Shown here: positions 1 through 12,029 of the stretch, one piece after another | Layout: each line of letters opens with the position of its first letter | Numbering within the stretch: the stretch's first letter is position 1 | Source: Ceratotherium simum simum | Taxonomy: Eukaryota; Chordata; Mammalia; Perissodactyla; Rhinocerotidae | Assembly (NCBI RefSeq): GCF_000283155.1 | Contig: NW_004454207.1 | Location: forward strand, 4,057,662-4,121,661 | Length of the DNA: 64,000 bases | Direction: 5' to 3' | Position numbers and translations under genes: made by a program | Notes under the pieces: generated by a model | Database searches by the model: none | What the model was told of the DNA's origin: nothing | What the model saw: only the letters and a program-made list of their open reading frames with translations

Positions 1-179
1 GGAGGGTGAAAGGGATAATTCGGTACATGTGTGTGATGATGGGTTGTAATTAGTATTTTGGTGGTGAACATGATGTAATTTATGCAGAAATAGAAGTATA
101 ATGATGTACACCTGAAATTTTTACAATGTTATAAACCAATGTTACTGCAATAAACAAAAAATTAAAAAAAAATAATAAA
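1..179 (+). mobile_element. L1 LINE, 3' end only
   Basis: This is the terminal part of an L1 3' UTR ending in an A-rich tail. The same end, beginning near the words gtacatgtgtgtg and finishing in gcaataaacaaaaaatt plus poly(A), recurs at 34,771-34,937 on this strand and at 46,006-46,318 and 57,488-57,770 on the other strand. The window cuts it, so its 5' extent is unknown. Four near-identical copies in 64 kb imply a fairly young L1 subfamily in this lineage. Confidence 0.85.
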
Positions 180-288
180 GTAGAGGAAGATGGGCATGGA
201 TGTTAGCTCACAGCCAATCTTCCTCAGCAAAAACAGGAGGATTGGCATCGATGTCAGCTCAGGGCTAATCTTCCTCACAAAAAAAAAT
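180..288 (+). mobile_element. ERE-type SINE, 3' half
   Basis: Two imperfect repeats of the unit 'gatgttagctca...ggctaatcttcctca' are followed by an A run, the signature of the 3' half of perissodactyl ERE SINEs. The same body is seen complete and reversed at 16,799-17,035. The tRNA-derived head is missing. It begins directly at the L1 poly(A), so either it inserted in the L1 tail or it was 5' truncated on arrival. Confidence 0.8.
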
Positions 289-1549
289 ACAGATTCGGAT
301 TCCGGAGTTCTGGAAGGGGACCCAAGTTTCTGCAGTTCTAATGAACTCTCAAGTGGTGCCAATGTTATTGATCCGGGGACCACAGTTTGGGTAGCAAGAG
401 GCTGTTAGATAATGTAATTAATGATAAAGTGGGCTTTCTTCCCAGACAATTTGGTAGAAGAGATCATTTCTTGCCCTTGGCTTGCTACCAGTTACAAAAA
501 TAAAGTGAAGGATGAGTTGAGGCTGGAGAAATGTAGAAAAGAAAAAATTGCCACCAGAATTTGAGGAGGCAGTTACTGCTTAAGCAGAAAGGCTGAAAAA
601 CTGTATTTTTTTCACTTTGAGAAGAGTTGCTCAGGAATCTCCTGGCCAGGGCTGCTTGAGGGGACGTCAATGGCATTGTGTGTTTCCTTCCTCCCAGCAC
701 CAAGCGCTGCAATGGCTGCCGGTGTGTCCTAGCGGAGGCTGCCTAGTTCCAGTGCTGCCTTTCATTGCTGTTCATTTGCTCCTTTTTCATTTGGTTGTAA
801 ACATGATTGATGTTTTAAGGAAAATAATCTCTTAGTTTCAGTATTCTCACATTTTATTCCGTTTCTATAAATATGAGTGAGCTAGATTTCTAAAGCTTTG
901 CTTCATAAATGTATTACTTTCTCCTCCCAGAATTGCTCCTGCCCTACACTTCATCCTTTCTCTCTAGTCTTCCTCATCTTCTCACCCTGCTAATGATGAT
1001 AAAATTTTGCATTCTTGAGAAACTTGCTCCAATATCAATTGCAGCCACATCATTAATGCTCTCTCATTTACAGGCTCAATTATCCTGTGGCTGAAAAACA
1101 CTGTGTGTTTCTATACATGGGATTAAAGCCAGCATCTTGACCTAGAGTTGGTTAATTTTAATCATCTGGGAAAGCATAACCATTCTATCCAGGGCAATAT
1201 GACCTCCCAGAGCCTACACACACATTGTTGATAAACACCTATGAAGTAGCATGTCAGGCGCTAGTCATGCACAAGACATTGTAGAGAAGATAATGAGAGC
1301 AATCAAAAAGGAAAACCAAACTCCCCTCTAGCAGGATGGAGAAGAGAATGTGAAGGAGGTCAAGGTGAGGGAGGTAAAAGAAGTTGGCCCAATATTCCTT
1401 TGCCTAGGTGGGCAGACAAGTGGGTGTCTCATGGAGAAAGTGATGGTAGGCTTTCGTGAGTGTGTAAAATGAATTAAAAATTGTGTTAAAAGAGCTTTTT
1501 GTAAGCTAAAATGTTAATTCTTGACAACAAGGTTAAAAAATTTAAGGGG
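289..1549. other. No gene seen; mostly unassigned sequence
   Basis: No open frame over 75 codons and no clear splice-flanked coding segment. Around 1,222-1,330 the sequence resembles the reversed 3' end of an L2 LINE (a degenerate 'accta...tgtcaggcgctag' stretch), but it is too decayed to call firmly. The rest is unassigned. Confidence 0.5.
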
Positions 1550-2445
1550 CATTTAAAAAACACATTTATTGAGGTAAAATTGATGTATAATAAATATCAT
1601 ATATTTAAGGAGTACAATTTAAGTTTTGCTACACATATACAGCAGTGAAACCATTACCACAATCAAAATAATGAACATATTCATCACTCCCAAGTTTCCT
1701 TGTGGCCCTTTGTCATCCTTCCTCCTGCCCTTCCCACTATATCCCCCATCCCCAGGAAATAATTGATTTGCTTTCTGTCACTATAGATTAGTTGACATTT
1801 TATAGAATTTTATATCAATGGAGTCCAATAGCATGTACTTTTCTTGGAAGGACTTCTTTCACTCAGGATAACTATTTTTAGATTCATCCATGTTGTTGTG
1901 TGTTCATTCTTTATATTGCTGAGTAATATTCCATTTTACGAGTATGTCATAGTTTGTTTATCCACTGTTGGTAAACATTTGGGTTGATTCCAATTTTTGC
2001 TATTACAAATAAAGCTTCTATGATTGTCTCTGTATAGGTATATTCTTTCTTTTTTCATTGGATAAATACGTAGGAGTAGAATGCTCAGATCATATGTTAG
2101 GTGTTTGTTTAACTTTTTAAGAAATTGCCATACTATTCTCCCAAGTACCTTTCCCTCCACAACCTGGCCAACACTTGATATGTTCAGTCTTTGTTATTTT
2201 AGACCTTTGAATAAGTGTGTGGTAGTATCTCACTGTGGTTTTAATTTTCATTTCCCTAATGACTAATGATATTGAGCATATTTTTATTGCTTATTTGTCA
2301 TCTGTATATCTTCTTTGATGAAGAAGATATGTTTGTACAATATTTTGCCCATTTTATATTGGTATATTTGTTTACTTTTTATTGAGTTTGAGAGTTCTTT
2401 ATATATTCTGAGTACAAGTCTTTTATCAGAGAAATGGTTGAAAAT
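1550..2445 (-). mobile_element. Old L1 LINE fragment (L1M type), antisense
   Basis: Recognisable as the reverse complement of an ancient mammalian L1 3' region. It starts with an antisense 3' UTR ('ttattgaggtaaaattgatgtataat') and runs into antisense ORF2 end and junction sequence ('attcatccatgttgttg', 'gagtaatattccattttac', 'aagtcttttatcagag'). Many stops in all frames show it is inactive. It sits between L2-like sequence on both sides. Confidence 0.85.
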
Positions 2446-2461
2446 ATGGAGCTAATATTCA

Positions 2462-3262
2462 AGTAAATAGGAGCTGGACCCTGCCTATAGGGGCTCACAA
2501 TTCAAAGAAGGGGTCAGGACAATAAAAAATAATCACTGAAGGTTTGGGAGGCTACAACTGAGACCCTTGCAGTGTGCCATGAGAGTGTAGCGGAGAGTAC
2601 AATAAATTTCACCTGGGCGAGCTTGGAAAGATTTCCCAGAGGAGGAGAACGTAAAGCTTTCTTTTGAAATGAGAAAAGTTAGGTAGGTGAAGCACATCTG
2701 TAAATGAAAGTTCTAGGCAGGAGAATCTGTGCAAAGGCAGAAAGGTAGGTTCAGGAATCATAAGTTCTGGATGATGAGAGGGAATGGGGAGAGGATGAAA
2801 AGAGGTAAGGCAAGGAAGGCTGAGACTAGATTGTCAGATTGTAAAAGGTTTTGTAGATCAGACTTAAAAATGTGAGATTCATCTTCAAAGCAATAGGGAG
2901 CCTGTTAAAGGGTTTTAAGCATCAGAGTAAAATGGTCAGATTTGCATTTAAAAAAAAATGTCCCGCAGTGATGGTGAAGGGTTAGAAGAAGGTAATGAGT
3001 TGAGAAAAAAATGACAAAAACCTAAACAAAGCAGTAACAGCAGGGATAGAGAGAGGAAGGTATAGATTTTGAAGATATTTAAGAGGAGTGGTAGAAGTTG
3101 GTGAGTGTTAAATATTAGGGGTGAGGGAGATGGTAGTATATAGGATGGCTCCCAGATTCTGGTTGAAATAATGGAGAGATTTGGGGGCACATTCATCACG
3201 TCCAGGAATATATGAATAGGAACAGAATACGTGGGGAGTGTTATGGGTTCAGCTTGTATCAC
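2462..3262 (-). mobile_element. L2 LINE fragment, antisense
   Basis: Matches the reversed L2 3' region in order: 'gggctcacaattcaaag', 'atttcccagaggagga', 'caatagggagcctgttaaagggttttaag', 'tggtcagatttgc', and 'ggctcccagattctggtt'. L2 is an ancient mammal-wide CR1-clade LINE. Diverged, with no reading frame left. Confidence 0.65.
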
Positions 3263-3265
3263 TGA

Positions 3266-3800
3266 TTCACTTATTCAACAAATTTTTACTGAGTATCTAC
3301 CATACGCTAGAAAACTGGGATCATGATGGAGATCAAAGCAGATACTGTGCTACCTGTCACAGAGTAAAAAGTCTAGCATGGAAGAGAGAAAATTGAATAA
3401 TTCCACAAATGTGTAGTTTAAAACAATTGGCTCTGAATTGCTCAAGGTAAAATAATAGGGTGTTTGGATAGTGTACTCAAGTAGACCTCAGTCTCAGGAA
3501 ACACTGTCTTGAAGAAGTAAAGTTTAAGAGGAGAGTCAAGCTGGTCAAGATAAAAGAATAATATTTCAGATGAAAGGAATAATGCATGTTAAATATTGTA
3601 GGACATCCAGGTGGCGGTTTCCAATAGGAAGATAGAAACGTGCACCCAGAAACAAGACCTCAGATGGAGAAGTTATCAACTTATGGGTGCAGGTAAAACC
3701 ATGGCAGAGCATGAGAACTTTGAGGCAGGGCTTGTAGAATGATGAGAGAATAGGACTGATGCTTGACCTGTGGAATAGCAATATTTAGAGTGCAGGTAGA
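3266..3800 (-). mobile_element. Second L2 LINE fragment, antisense
   Basis: Starts with the reversed L2 terminus ('ttattcaacaaatttttactgagtatctacc') and continues into diverged antisense L2 with recognisable 'gaaaggaataatgcatg' and 'tgaggcagggcttgtag' words. It lies directly behind the preceding antisense L2 copy, giving two L2 3' ends in the same orientation. The right boundary is vague, and purine-rich sequence to about 3,910 may also belong to it. Confidence 0.55.
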
Positions 3801-4504
3801 GTAGGAGAGCAAGTCAGCTAAAGGTCAAGGAGGAAGAGTCAAGCATCTAAGAAGAGAAAGTAGTAGAGATGAAGAGGAAAGAGTAAAAGAAAGAGGAAAT
3901 TCATGGCCACCAATGTCCAATGTATGGAAATGACTGTTACGGTTTATTGAATTCTCCTTCCCTTTACTTTGTATGGAAACTTTTCCATGGTATTAACTAA
4001 TTCTTTTGATTGTCTTCTGCCAGGTTGAACCAGGTCCCTGCCTCATTGTCTCAAGGAAGGAATGCACATAAAGGAAAAATATATTTTATATTGATTCTAA
4101 ATGTTCTCAAGGGAATTTGTTTTGGCATTTTCCCCTTTGCTTGTCATTCTGAAGAGTGATTGATGATTTTGGATTCATGAAATCACTTTCCAGCATATTT
4201 TAAAGGTAATTACATTCCAAATTGTGTGCTCCTTGTTCCATGAAATGAGTCGGAATACTGTGGCCTTTTCTTCTCTTCTGGGAAGAAAAATCAAGACCTC
4301 AAAGAAGTTCCTCCCACCCTACAATAATGGATGCATCTATACATGAACAAGAATGTTTGCTAGGCAGGCTTGCTGCAAAGCTCAAACTAACTACCCAAAG
4401 AAAAACTATTATCCTTCTCCCTGCCTCCCTGCTTCTATAGTCTAACTCATCATCTTCTGCATAAAGTTAGCTCCAATATTATAGTCCTCAACTCATTGCT
4501 CTTC
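3801..4504. other. No gene seen; unassigned
   Basis: AT-rich sequence without a long open frame or a repeat that I recognise. Confidence 0.5.
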
Positions 4505-4700
4505 TATTAATAACATCATTTCTTAAGAACCTGCTATGTACCATGCACTGTGTTAAGCATTATTGAACAATACATTGGCTTGCTTAACTTCAAGCAATTG
4601 TGTGAGGTAGATTTACGACACCCATATTATAGAGGAGGCAGCTGAGGCTTAGAGATGCTAAATTATTTGCCAAATCTGTTGAAATCTAATATCTTAACCA
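4505..4700 (-). mobile_element. MIR SINE, antisense
   Basis: Shows the reversed MIR order: 'aagaacctgctatgtaccatgcactgtgttaagcatt', then 'gtgtgaggtag', 'agaggaggcagctgaggcttagag'. MIR is an ancient tRNA-derived SINE mobilised by L2. Confidence 0.8.
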
Positions 4701-4749
4701 TCAAGTAGCATACATAATAATTCATAATTTATAATAAAGATCATTTTAT

Positions 4750-5115
4750 CACTCAGGATATGCCCAGTTATGCTGCAGTAACAAACAAGCCCCATCTCTT
4801 AATAACAAATGTTTGTTTCTCACTCACACAGCATGTACATCATAGGTCAGTTCTGCTAAATGTCTCCTTATTCCCTGACCTGGATGTCAAAGCTGCCACT
4901 ATCTTGAAAGTTGTTGAGTGTCAAGGTAGAGGGAAAGAGCTCTGGACAGTCTTGTACTAGCAATTAAATGCTTTGGCATAGAAGTGACAGGCATTGCTTC
5001 CACTCACAACTCACTGGCCAGAGCCAGTCACTTGGCCCCACCTAACCACAAGCCATTCAGGAAATGAAATCTGTCTTAGTACTGGGAAGGCAGAAGAGCC
5101 CAAAGTGAGCTGTAC
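4750..5115 (+). mobile_element. MLT1-like (MaLR) LTR fragment, uncertain
   Basis: Begins with the MLT1-type words 'ttatgctgcagtaacaaacaagcccc', and 'aatgtttgtttctcactcac' follows where MLT1 has its transcription-start-like 'acatttattatctca' stretch. Strongly diverged, and the far end is not certain. MaLR LTRs are remnants of ancient endogenous retrovirus-like elements; no viral coding sequence is present. Confidence 0.45.
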
Positions 5116-5189
5116 TAAAGATCACACAAAGTTAAAGAGGTTCCAAGTATTAGATTTCTACATCCATTTCAGGACCCTGCATTCTAGAT

Positions 5190-5850
5190 TTTAACTGATA
5201 AGAATGTTAATATTGTATTGCACACTCAAAACCACAATGATACCACTTTCATACCCACTAGGATGGCTATAATAAAAAAGACAGAAAATAACAAGTGTTG
5301 ATGAGGATGTAGAGAAATTGGAATGCTTATACATTGCTGGTGGGATAGTAAAATGGTATTGCCACTTTGTAAAACAGTCTGGCAATTCCTTAAAATGCTA
5401 AACATAGAGTTACCATATGACTCAGCAATTTTACTCTAGGTGTATACCCAAGAGAAATGATAACACACGTCCACACAAAAACTTGTACACTAACGTTCAT
5501 AGAAGTATTATTCATAATAGCCCAAAGTGGAAACAATCTAAATGACCATCATCAACTGAGGAATGGCTAAATAAAATATGGTATACCTATACAATGAAAT
5601 ATTACTTGGCAAAAAATAAAAGAAATGCAGTATTGATACATGATACAACTTGCATGAACCTTGAAAACATTATGCTAAGGGAAAGAATCCAGTCAAAAAA
5701 GATCACATATTTTATTAATCCATTTATATGAAATGCCCTAAAAAGGCAAATCCATAGATACAGAAAGATTAGTGGTTGCCTAGAGCTGAGGATGTTGGGA
5801 GGAAATGGGGAAAGGTAGCATGTTTCAGTACTGTTAAGGTGTTAAGGACA
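5190..5850 (+). mobile_element. Old L1 LINE 3' region, sense
   Basis: Carries the order typical of L1M 3' ends: 'cactaggatggctataataaaaaag', 'gttgatgaggatgtagagaaattgg', 'cattgctggtgggat', 'gaatggctaaataaaatatggtatacc', 'agtggttgcctagagctgagga'. Inactive, many stops. Confidence 0.85.
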
Positions 5851-7819
5851 ATTGGCTGTTAAGGACAACTGACACTGAGATCATGTTACTGATCCTAGAA
5901 TAGATCCATCAGGAATCTAACATCTGGGATGAGGGAAGTACCTCCCAATCAAGCATCCTGCAGACTGATGAGGTGCTGTTTATTAGACAAATGGGATTTA
6001 AATGTGAGAAAGGAAGAAAGAAGCTGAGATATGCTTATTGTCACTAACCCAAGGAGGCAGGTCTCAAAGGGAAAACATAAAATTAAAATTCTATTACTTT
6101 AAGCTATGATGAATTTGTCACATGCAGAAACTAATCTATATTTTTGATTTTTTTAAACTTCTCTCCTGAAAAAGTGCTATGAACTTGGAGCTCTGTGATT
6201 TGAGCATCCAAAAAAAATTTGAATGGCATACAGAAGTTTGGGTCTCAAAAATAATTTTCTATGTGGACTAGACATAGAAAATTTTCTGAGTGGAAAATCA
6301 AAAGTATTTAAGACATGAAATTACCAATGGTAAAAAAAAATTAACAAAAAGTAATCCCTTTTAAAAATTCTGCTCAAGAAATGTGCATGTAACCTGGTTA
6401 AATACAGGACTAAGAATGTCTGAGAAGTTACAAACTATATTCCTAATTATGTCCAGGGTGAGACATGGTTCCTAAGCATACTGATTTGAAATTGTCTCAA
6501 GATAATTCAACCAAAGGGTTAAATAACTAATATTTGCAGACAAAATTTTGTTTAAGAATAGATGATCTTCTTGGGACAGAACCAACTGAGATAAAGAAGG
6601 AGACACTGGCACAGAGCCCAGATCTTCTCAAATCTTGGAAAAAGACCAACTACTTTTTCCTGTCTGGAACATTTAGAATTTTGACTTGAAACTGTAAGAA
6701 GGTGCATGGGGGCAGGCAAGGGCTTCCCTCCCCACCTCCACCTTTTCAGTGAAGGTGATTCAAAATTGGGAAAGTTCCCCAAGAGAAGTTTGGCTAAATG
6801 AAATTTGATTTAAAAACACTTGGAAAGAAAAGGAGTTTTCTAGCTTCATTAGGTGAATTAAAAAGGATCCTGAGAGCAGGAAGGGCAAGCAGGGAGGAAA
6901 TACAACTCAAAGAAATTTTTGAGTACATTGGATCCCCCAAGGGGGTGATGGATTAAGCCCTTCTGCAAGACAGATTGAAGATGGAGACACTTCTCCCCAC
7001 TGCCCCTAACAGAGCAGCGGTTATTAGCAAAGGTAATACCACAGGGTATCTGTAAGTGAAACCACATAGCTCTGAGGTATTGGTGTTATCCCTACTTAAA
7101 TCCAGGTGCTAATTAAACATGTAGGATGACAATCCCTCACCAGACCCCAAGCAAGTAGCATCCAAATCAGTTAAATTATTGGAGATCATATAGTCTGAAC
7201 CACATACACTACCAAACTATTAAAAAGAAATTAATTTATCCTGGCCCCTTCTAGATCCAAGTGGGAATCTCAACATGCAATATGCCTGTTTAGATTTGGG
7301 CAAAGCTATGTCTCATATTTGGAGATCTTATTATGCCCTACTCACCAAGTTCTCTAGAAGAAAGTAACTGATTATTCCTTGTCTGTAGTAGTTGTACACA
7401 GAATTAAACATTAGAGGGGCTAAAATCCCTACAAAATGTTGAATAATTGCATCAAAATATTCTATAGCTACAACTTGCTAAATTCTCATATCCGTTTTAT
7501 ATGTGGATTTAAACTTTTGGGATAGATCCAAAAATGTTGGGGGAATTGCTTGTACAGGGATTTTGGGATATTTAAACATAATGTGATTACAGAACTGCAA
7601 ATGAAATGTGCCATAATCCAAATGCACTAGGGTTTTCTGAGTTGGCTCTTGAAGAATTTAGACAATTCATAGAAATTATTCTACTTGATCTCTTGAGATT
7701 AAGTTTTATAAGTGTTTCAAATTTCTCAGTATCAATTTGGTTGTGTTTTATAACACTCTTAGTTGGTTTTTGAAAAGATGGACTGGTATAATACTGAGAT
7801 AAGTAATTTCAATATATAT
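5851..7819. other. No gene seen; contains one perfect hairpin
   Basis: About 2 kb that I cannot assign to a repeat family. No open frame over about 76 codons. The only structure that stands out is a perfect 12-bp inverted repeat with a 7-base loop at 6,253-6,283. Confidence 0.5.
6253..6283. repeat. Perfect 12-bp inverted repeat
   Basis: Left arm aattttctatgt (6,253-6,264), loop ggactag, right arm acatagaaaatt (6,272-6,283). The arms are exact reverse complements. No flanking transposon ends or T-run were seen. Function unknown. Confidence 0.85.
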
Positions 7820-7821
7820 TG

Positions 7822-8290
7822 TATCAGTTATCACCCCAATAATGCTACATGACAGAAAAAAATTCAGTAGCATAAAACAATAAGTGTTTATTTTTTATAC
7901 ATCTGGAGTGGTTGGTTAAGGTGGCTCTGCCATTCTTGGCTAGGCTCACTGTGTGGATACTGCTCACTGTTGGTTGATCTTGGCTGGCTGTGCTTGGGTA
8001 AATGGAATGACTCAGACATGCTACATGTATCTTTCACTCTCTTGGGTATGTTTTTATGGCAGGGGCAGAGGTGCAAGGGAGAGAGCAGAAACATACAAGA
8101 CTTCTTTGAGAACTAGGCTCAGAACTGGCAGGCCATCACCTTCACCACATTCTACTGGCTAAAGCCTGCGACCAGGCCAACTCAGGTAAAAAAGACGGGA
8201 AAACACATTCTGCCTCTGTGGTGAGAGAAACTGTAAAGTCACGTGGTAAAGGGTCTGGACACAAGACGGGGAGCACAGGGGAGAAATTGG
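7822..8290 (+). mobile_element. MLT1-like (MaLR) LTR, diverged
   Basis: Starts 'tgtatcagttatcacc', continues with 'attcagtagcataaaacaataagtgtttatt', which parallels the MLT1 start seen more clearly at 29,290 and 18,531, and contains the downstream 'ttggctaggctcac' and 'gcaagggagagagcagaaac' words shared by the group. A solo LTR without retroviral genes. Confidence 0.6.
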
Positions 8291-8624
8291 GACTATTGAT
8301 AGAATCAATCTACTAAATAGATAAACAAAAAGGCCTTTAAAAAGTTGCAGTTCAATATTAAGGTCCCCATGATAAATAATAAATCATGATACTATGACCC
8401 ATAACATTAAAAAGTTGAAGAGCTTTGGGAAAAATCTGAAAGGTTCATAAGGATCTATATTGACCCATTCCTTACTATTGCTGGCAAACTGATTGGAATC
8501 TAGCTGAACTACTGGGTAGCCTGTGTCTGTATACCTTGGTGTTCCACTGGAAGGAGTTGGTATTTCTTTTTCTTTTTAGACAATTGGTCATTAACAGATA
8601 CAAACAAGGGAGATCATTCAGACT
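8291..8624. other. No gene seen
   Basis: Unassigned AT-rich sequence. Confidence 0.5.
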
Positions 8625-8848
8625 AAAGGATGGCAAACTTTTTCTGTAAAGGAGCAGATAGTAAACATTTTAGTTTTTGTGGGCCAGGTAGTCTCTATGA
8701 CAGCTACTCAACACTGCCCTTACAGTACAAAAGCAGCCATAGACAACATGTAAACAAATGGGCATGGCTGCATTCCAATAAATTTTATTTTAAAAATCAG
8801 GCAATGGGCCAGATTTGGCTGATGGGCTGTAGTTAACTAATCCCTGAT
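8625..8848 (+). mobile_element. MER5A-type hAT-Charlie MITE
   Basis: Near full-length copy of the MER5A pattern: 'ggcaaactttttctgtaaaggagcagatagtaaa', 'aagcagccatagacaacatgtaaacaaatggg', 'ttccaataaattttatttta', 'gggccagatttggctgatgggctgtagtt'. MER5A is a short non-autonomous DNA transposon of the hAT-Charlie group shared by placental mammals; it codes for nothing. Confidence 0.9.
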
Positions 8849-9636
8849 CTAGAATTTCATACGTTGGTGCCAATTCCATGATGCTCGGGCAAAAGAGAAA
8901 GAAGAGAAAATAAAGACTTCTAAATTTGGATTGACAACATAAATTGAGTTTGTAGTGACAAAATATGGCATAGTACACCAGAAGTTACTGTAAGGAATAA
9001 ATAAAATAGGTTAATAAACTCTCATATTAGAGAAAGGTAAAACAGACACCCGAATACTTGGACTTTCGAGAAAATGTTCTTTTTCTGCTTTATGTTAGTG
9101 GTTTGAAGCTCCTATGTCACCTTGCTCTGCTTTGAGTTCCCTTATGACATAATACAATGTACTCTCCCTGGTACCCAGACGTTGGTCTCTTTGGGGTAAG
9201 AGAACTCAAACTGAAGCTGGAATATCTTGTCGTGGGTAAATGAGAACATATTTTTTAAATGTCTGGAGATGATGGCCCTTAAAAGGGTCCCTCTCAGGCA
9301 GGCTGTGACAAATTGAATATCAAAAAGTAAGCAATGATTATACTAAATTGGGACCAGCTGAGCCTATGGAAGGCATTAATTCCATTTTGGCACTCACAAA
9401 AGGCAAATAATAAATATGCATTCAAGGGAATATTCCTATTGCCTACCAATTTGAGTTAATTATTTATATCCAATTACTAGAACAGGAAGAGGGTGGGGCA
9501 CAAATCATTCAAGTGATGAAGGAATATGGAGCACTTTAGTTTGTTTAGTGAATACAATACTTTTCTTTCTTTGAATAGTTTGAAATTTTTTTATGCCTCT
9601 CATGTGAGCTACAAATTAGCATATTCCTGTTAGTCA
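8849..9636. other. No gene seen; unassigned
   Basis: AT-rich, no repeat recognised apart from scattered A/T runs. A short (AC)n tract lies near 9,693-9,708. Confidence 0.5.
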
Positions 9637-10425
9637 TGTGGTCTATCCATGGATGTCTCAAACATAAATCCAAAACTGAGTCATCAAATTCTGACACACA
9701 CACACAAATATTTCTCTTTCAGTGTTCCATATCTCTGTAAATGAGCCACCATCCACCCAACTGAACTAGCCACACTCCATGTTCAATTGATTTCTGAGTC
9801 CTGTGTACTTTTCCACTTACATGTGTCTCAAGTTTATCTCCTCTCCATATACACCAACGCTCTGGTTCAAGATATGATTTTTTGTGACCCAGACTATTAT
9901 CATGGCTTCCTAACTGGTCCCCTCCTTGAAGGCTTGCTTCCCTCCAGTACATTCTCCATTCTCCAGTTACATAAATACAAGTATGGTCATATCACCATTC
10001 TTTAAAACCCTTTCATGCTTCCTAAATCCCTTACAACAAAGGCCAGATGCCTTAAATCAGCTCATAAAGACTTCCATGATCTGGCTGCAGCCTGCCTGTT
10101 CTGCCTCACCTTTCACCTTTGCCCACCATGCTCAGTCTTCCTGAGCTGTCTTGAATACACCAGTGCTTCTATGCCTTCACACTTATTGCTCTCTCCCCAC
10201 ACCCATGTTCCCACACTTATGTCTTCTCAACCTTCAACTCATTCACTTGCTTTTCTCCTGCACTCTCCTTCCATTTGGAGGGCATTTTCTGTCTTACCAA
10301 CTTACACTGTAGGACTTAAGAAGGTAGCAGCTGCTCCTGATTCACACACTGTTGCATTCCTAGTACCCAGCATCATTCTTGACACATAATAGATGCTCCA
10401 TAAATAATTGTTGAACGGGTGAATT
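9637..10425 (+). mobile_element. L2 LINE 3' region, sense
   Basis: Shows the L2 order: 'ggcttcctaactggtcccctcc', 'ctttaaaacccttt', 'aaaggccagatgcct', 'gacttccatgatctggctgcagcctgcc', ending in 'catcattcttgacacataatagatgctccataaataattgttgaacg'. The last phrase is the diagnostic L2 3' terminus. A 124-codon open frame at 10,015-10,389 lies inside and is a by-product of L2, not a gene. Confidence 0.8.
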
Positions 10426-11084
10426 AATACTTTAATTACTTTGCTATATATGATTTTGGTAGGAGTCACCAAATTTCTTTTAGAGAAAGATAAAGAATGT
10501 ATAATTTGGGAAAAAATACATCTTTGGCTAGACTATAATATTATTAATTTCAGAGTCCATAATTTTCCTAATTAACTCAATATCCCCATAAAGCCTCATA
10601 TGATGCCATGTGATGAATGAATGAATGGTTTATTATTACAGATTCCCCAGTTCCTAACTCAGTTCCAAATAAGCAATGACTCCATAATTATTTCTTCTTT
10701 CTTCTTTTTTTTCTAACCAACTTTCTAATTATGGAAGATTGTATATATTTCCACTAATTTGGGACTATAAAAAAGTCAACGGTTATTTCTCTTAGGTTCA
10801 AAACTATTTTTTTTCATTTACAGTCTGATGAGATTTGTGAAGATATCCGTTCTTTTTTTTACTTGTTTATTTCTTGTCAGAAGCCTCCCTAAAAGACATT
10901 CTTTCATTGTATAAGTTAAACTGAAACAGAAAGATATAGTCTGACCAATATGTGGACGATCAACTCTATATTAGGTATATATTAAAGCAGAATGATAAAA
11001 ATAGAAAATGCACTAGTTTTTATAAAAGCCACATTCAAGTCCTGTCTCAGACACTTCTATGATATTTAGCTACATGACAAACTT
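10426..11084. other. No gene seen; unassigned
   Basis: Very AT-rich sequence with pyrimidine runs near 10,690-10,715. No repeat family or gene recognised. Confidence 0.5.
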
Positions 11085-11225
11085 ATGAAACCATAATCCC
11101 TAAAATGTAAGCTTCACGAGAGCAAGGATTTTGTCTGTTTATCACTGTAGAAGTGTACCTACAATAGTGCATTGTATAACACATAGTTATTGCCCAATAA
11201 CTGTTTGCTGAGTGAATGAACAAAT
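11085..11225 (+). mobile_element. L2 LINE 3' terminus, sense
   Basis: Words 'aatgtaagcttcacgagagcaaggattttgtctg' and 'aacacatagttattgcccaataactgtttgctgagtgaatgaa' match the last ~140 bases of L2. Confidence 0.7.
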
Positions 11226-11734
11226 GCAACTTTGGGCCGTATAGCCTTTTTCAGATTCAAGTTGCTGCAAAATGAGGTAATATTAAATATTGTGGCAATT
11301 TCAGAAAATTATTAGGACACTATAAATAATGTATATTTATAAAGATTTTAAATATAGAGATAACTACACACACATTTAAGATGTTGTTATTGATAGCTTT
11401 GTGATTTACCTCTAATGCCTGTAATCTGAATACCCAATCTTGTTAGATTATTTGTTTCATCATATCTAGGGTTTATGCCCTATCATTGCAGTAAATGATT
11501 AGTGTTCTTTCATTCTAAGTGTACTATAAGTTTGAAATAAGATATGAGATTACAGATATTGCCAGTAATACTCATAATTTGAAAAGAGTTTGTGTCTAGG
11601 AAAAAAATAATTTTGATATAGTGGCAAATTAAGGATCCAGGGAGCATGGTTTCACATGGAATAATTTCAAATGCAACAAGGAAGCATTTGTATAATTAAC
11701 ATGCACATAAAACTTTAAAATTTTTGAACATTCA
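11226..11734. other. No gene seen; unassigned
   Basis: AT-rich, no repeat or open frame of note. Confidence 0.5.
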
Positions 11735-11905
11735 TACAAATTATCTTGTCTAATTTTTGCAGTGGTCCTCTTGTATATATATGGTATTATTTCTATTTCA
11801 CACATGAGAACATGGAGGCACAGAGAGAGTAAATAAATTGCCCAAATTTACACAGCTGGTAAGTCACAGAGCCTGCCATTGAACCTGGATTTTCTGCCCC
11901 CAAAT
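11735..11905 (-). mobile_element. MIR SINE, antisense
   Basis: Reversed MIR: 'cacatgagaacatggaggcacagagagagtaaataaattgcccaaatttacacagctggtaagtcacagagcc' follows a degenerate 'ggtattatttctatttcaca'. Confidence 0.85.
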
Positions 11906-12029
11906 CCTTTGCCAATTACATTATATCACTGCAAAGAGTTTAGGCCAAAACAGCAAGTTGGAAGGCACAGTCCCCAAGACTGCCTTCACTTCTGACACCA
12001 ACTGCAAGTTTAGGGAGTTTCCAAAAGCA

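Noticed and set aside
10015..10389. 124-codon open frame
   Set aside because: Lies inside a sense L2 LINE whose nucleotide order explains it fully.
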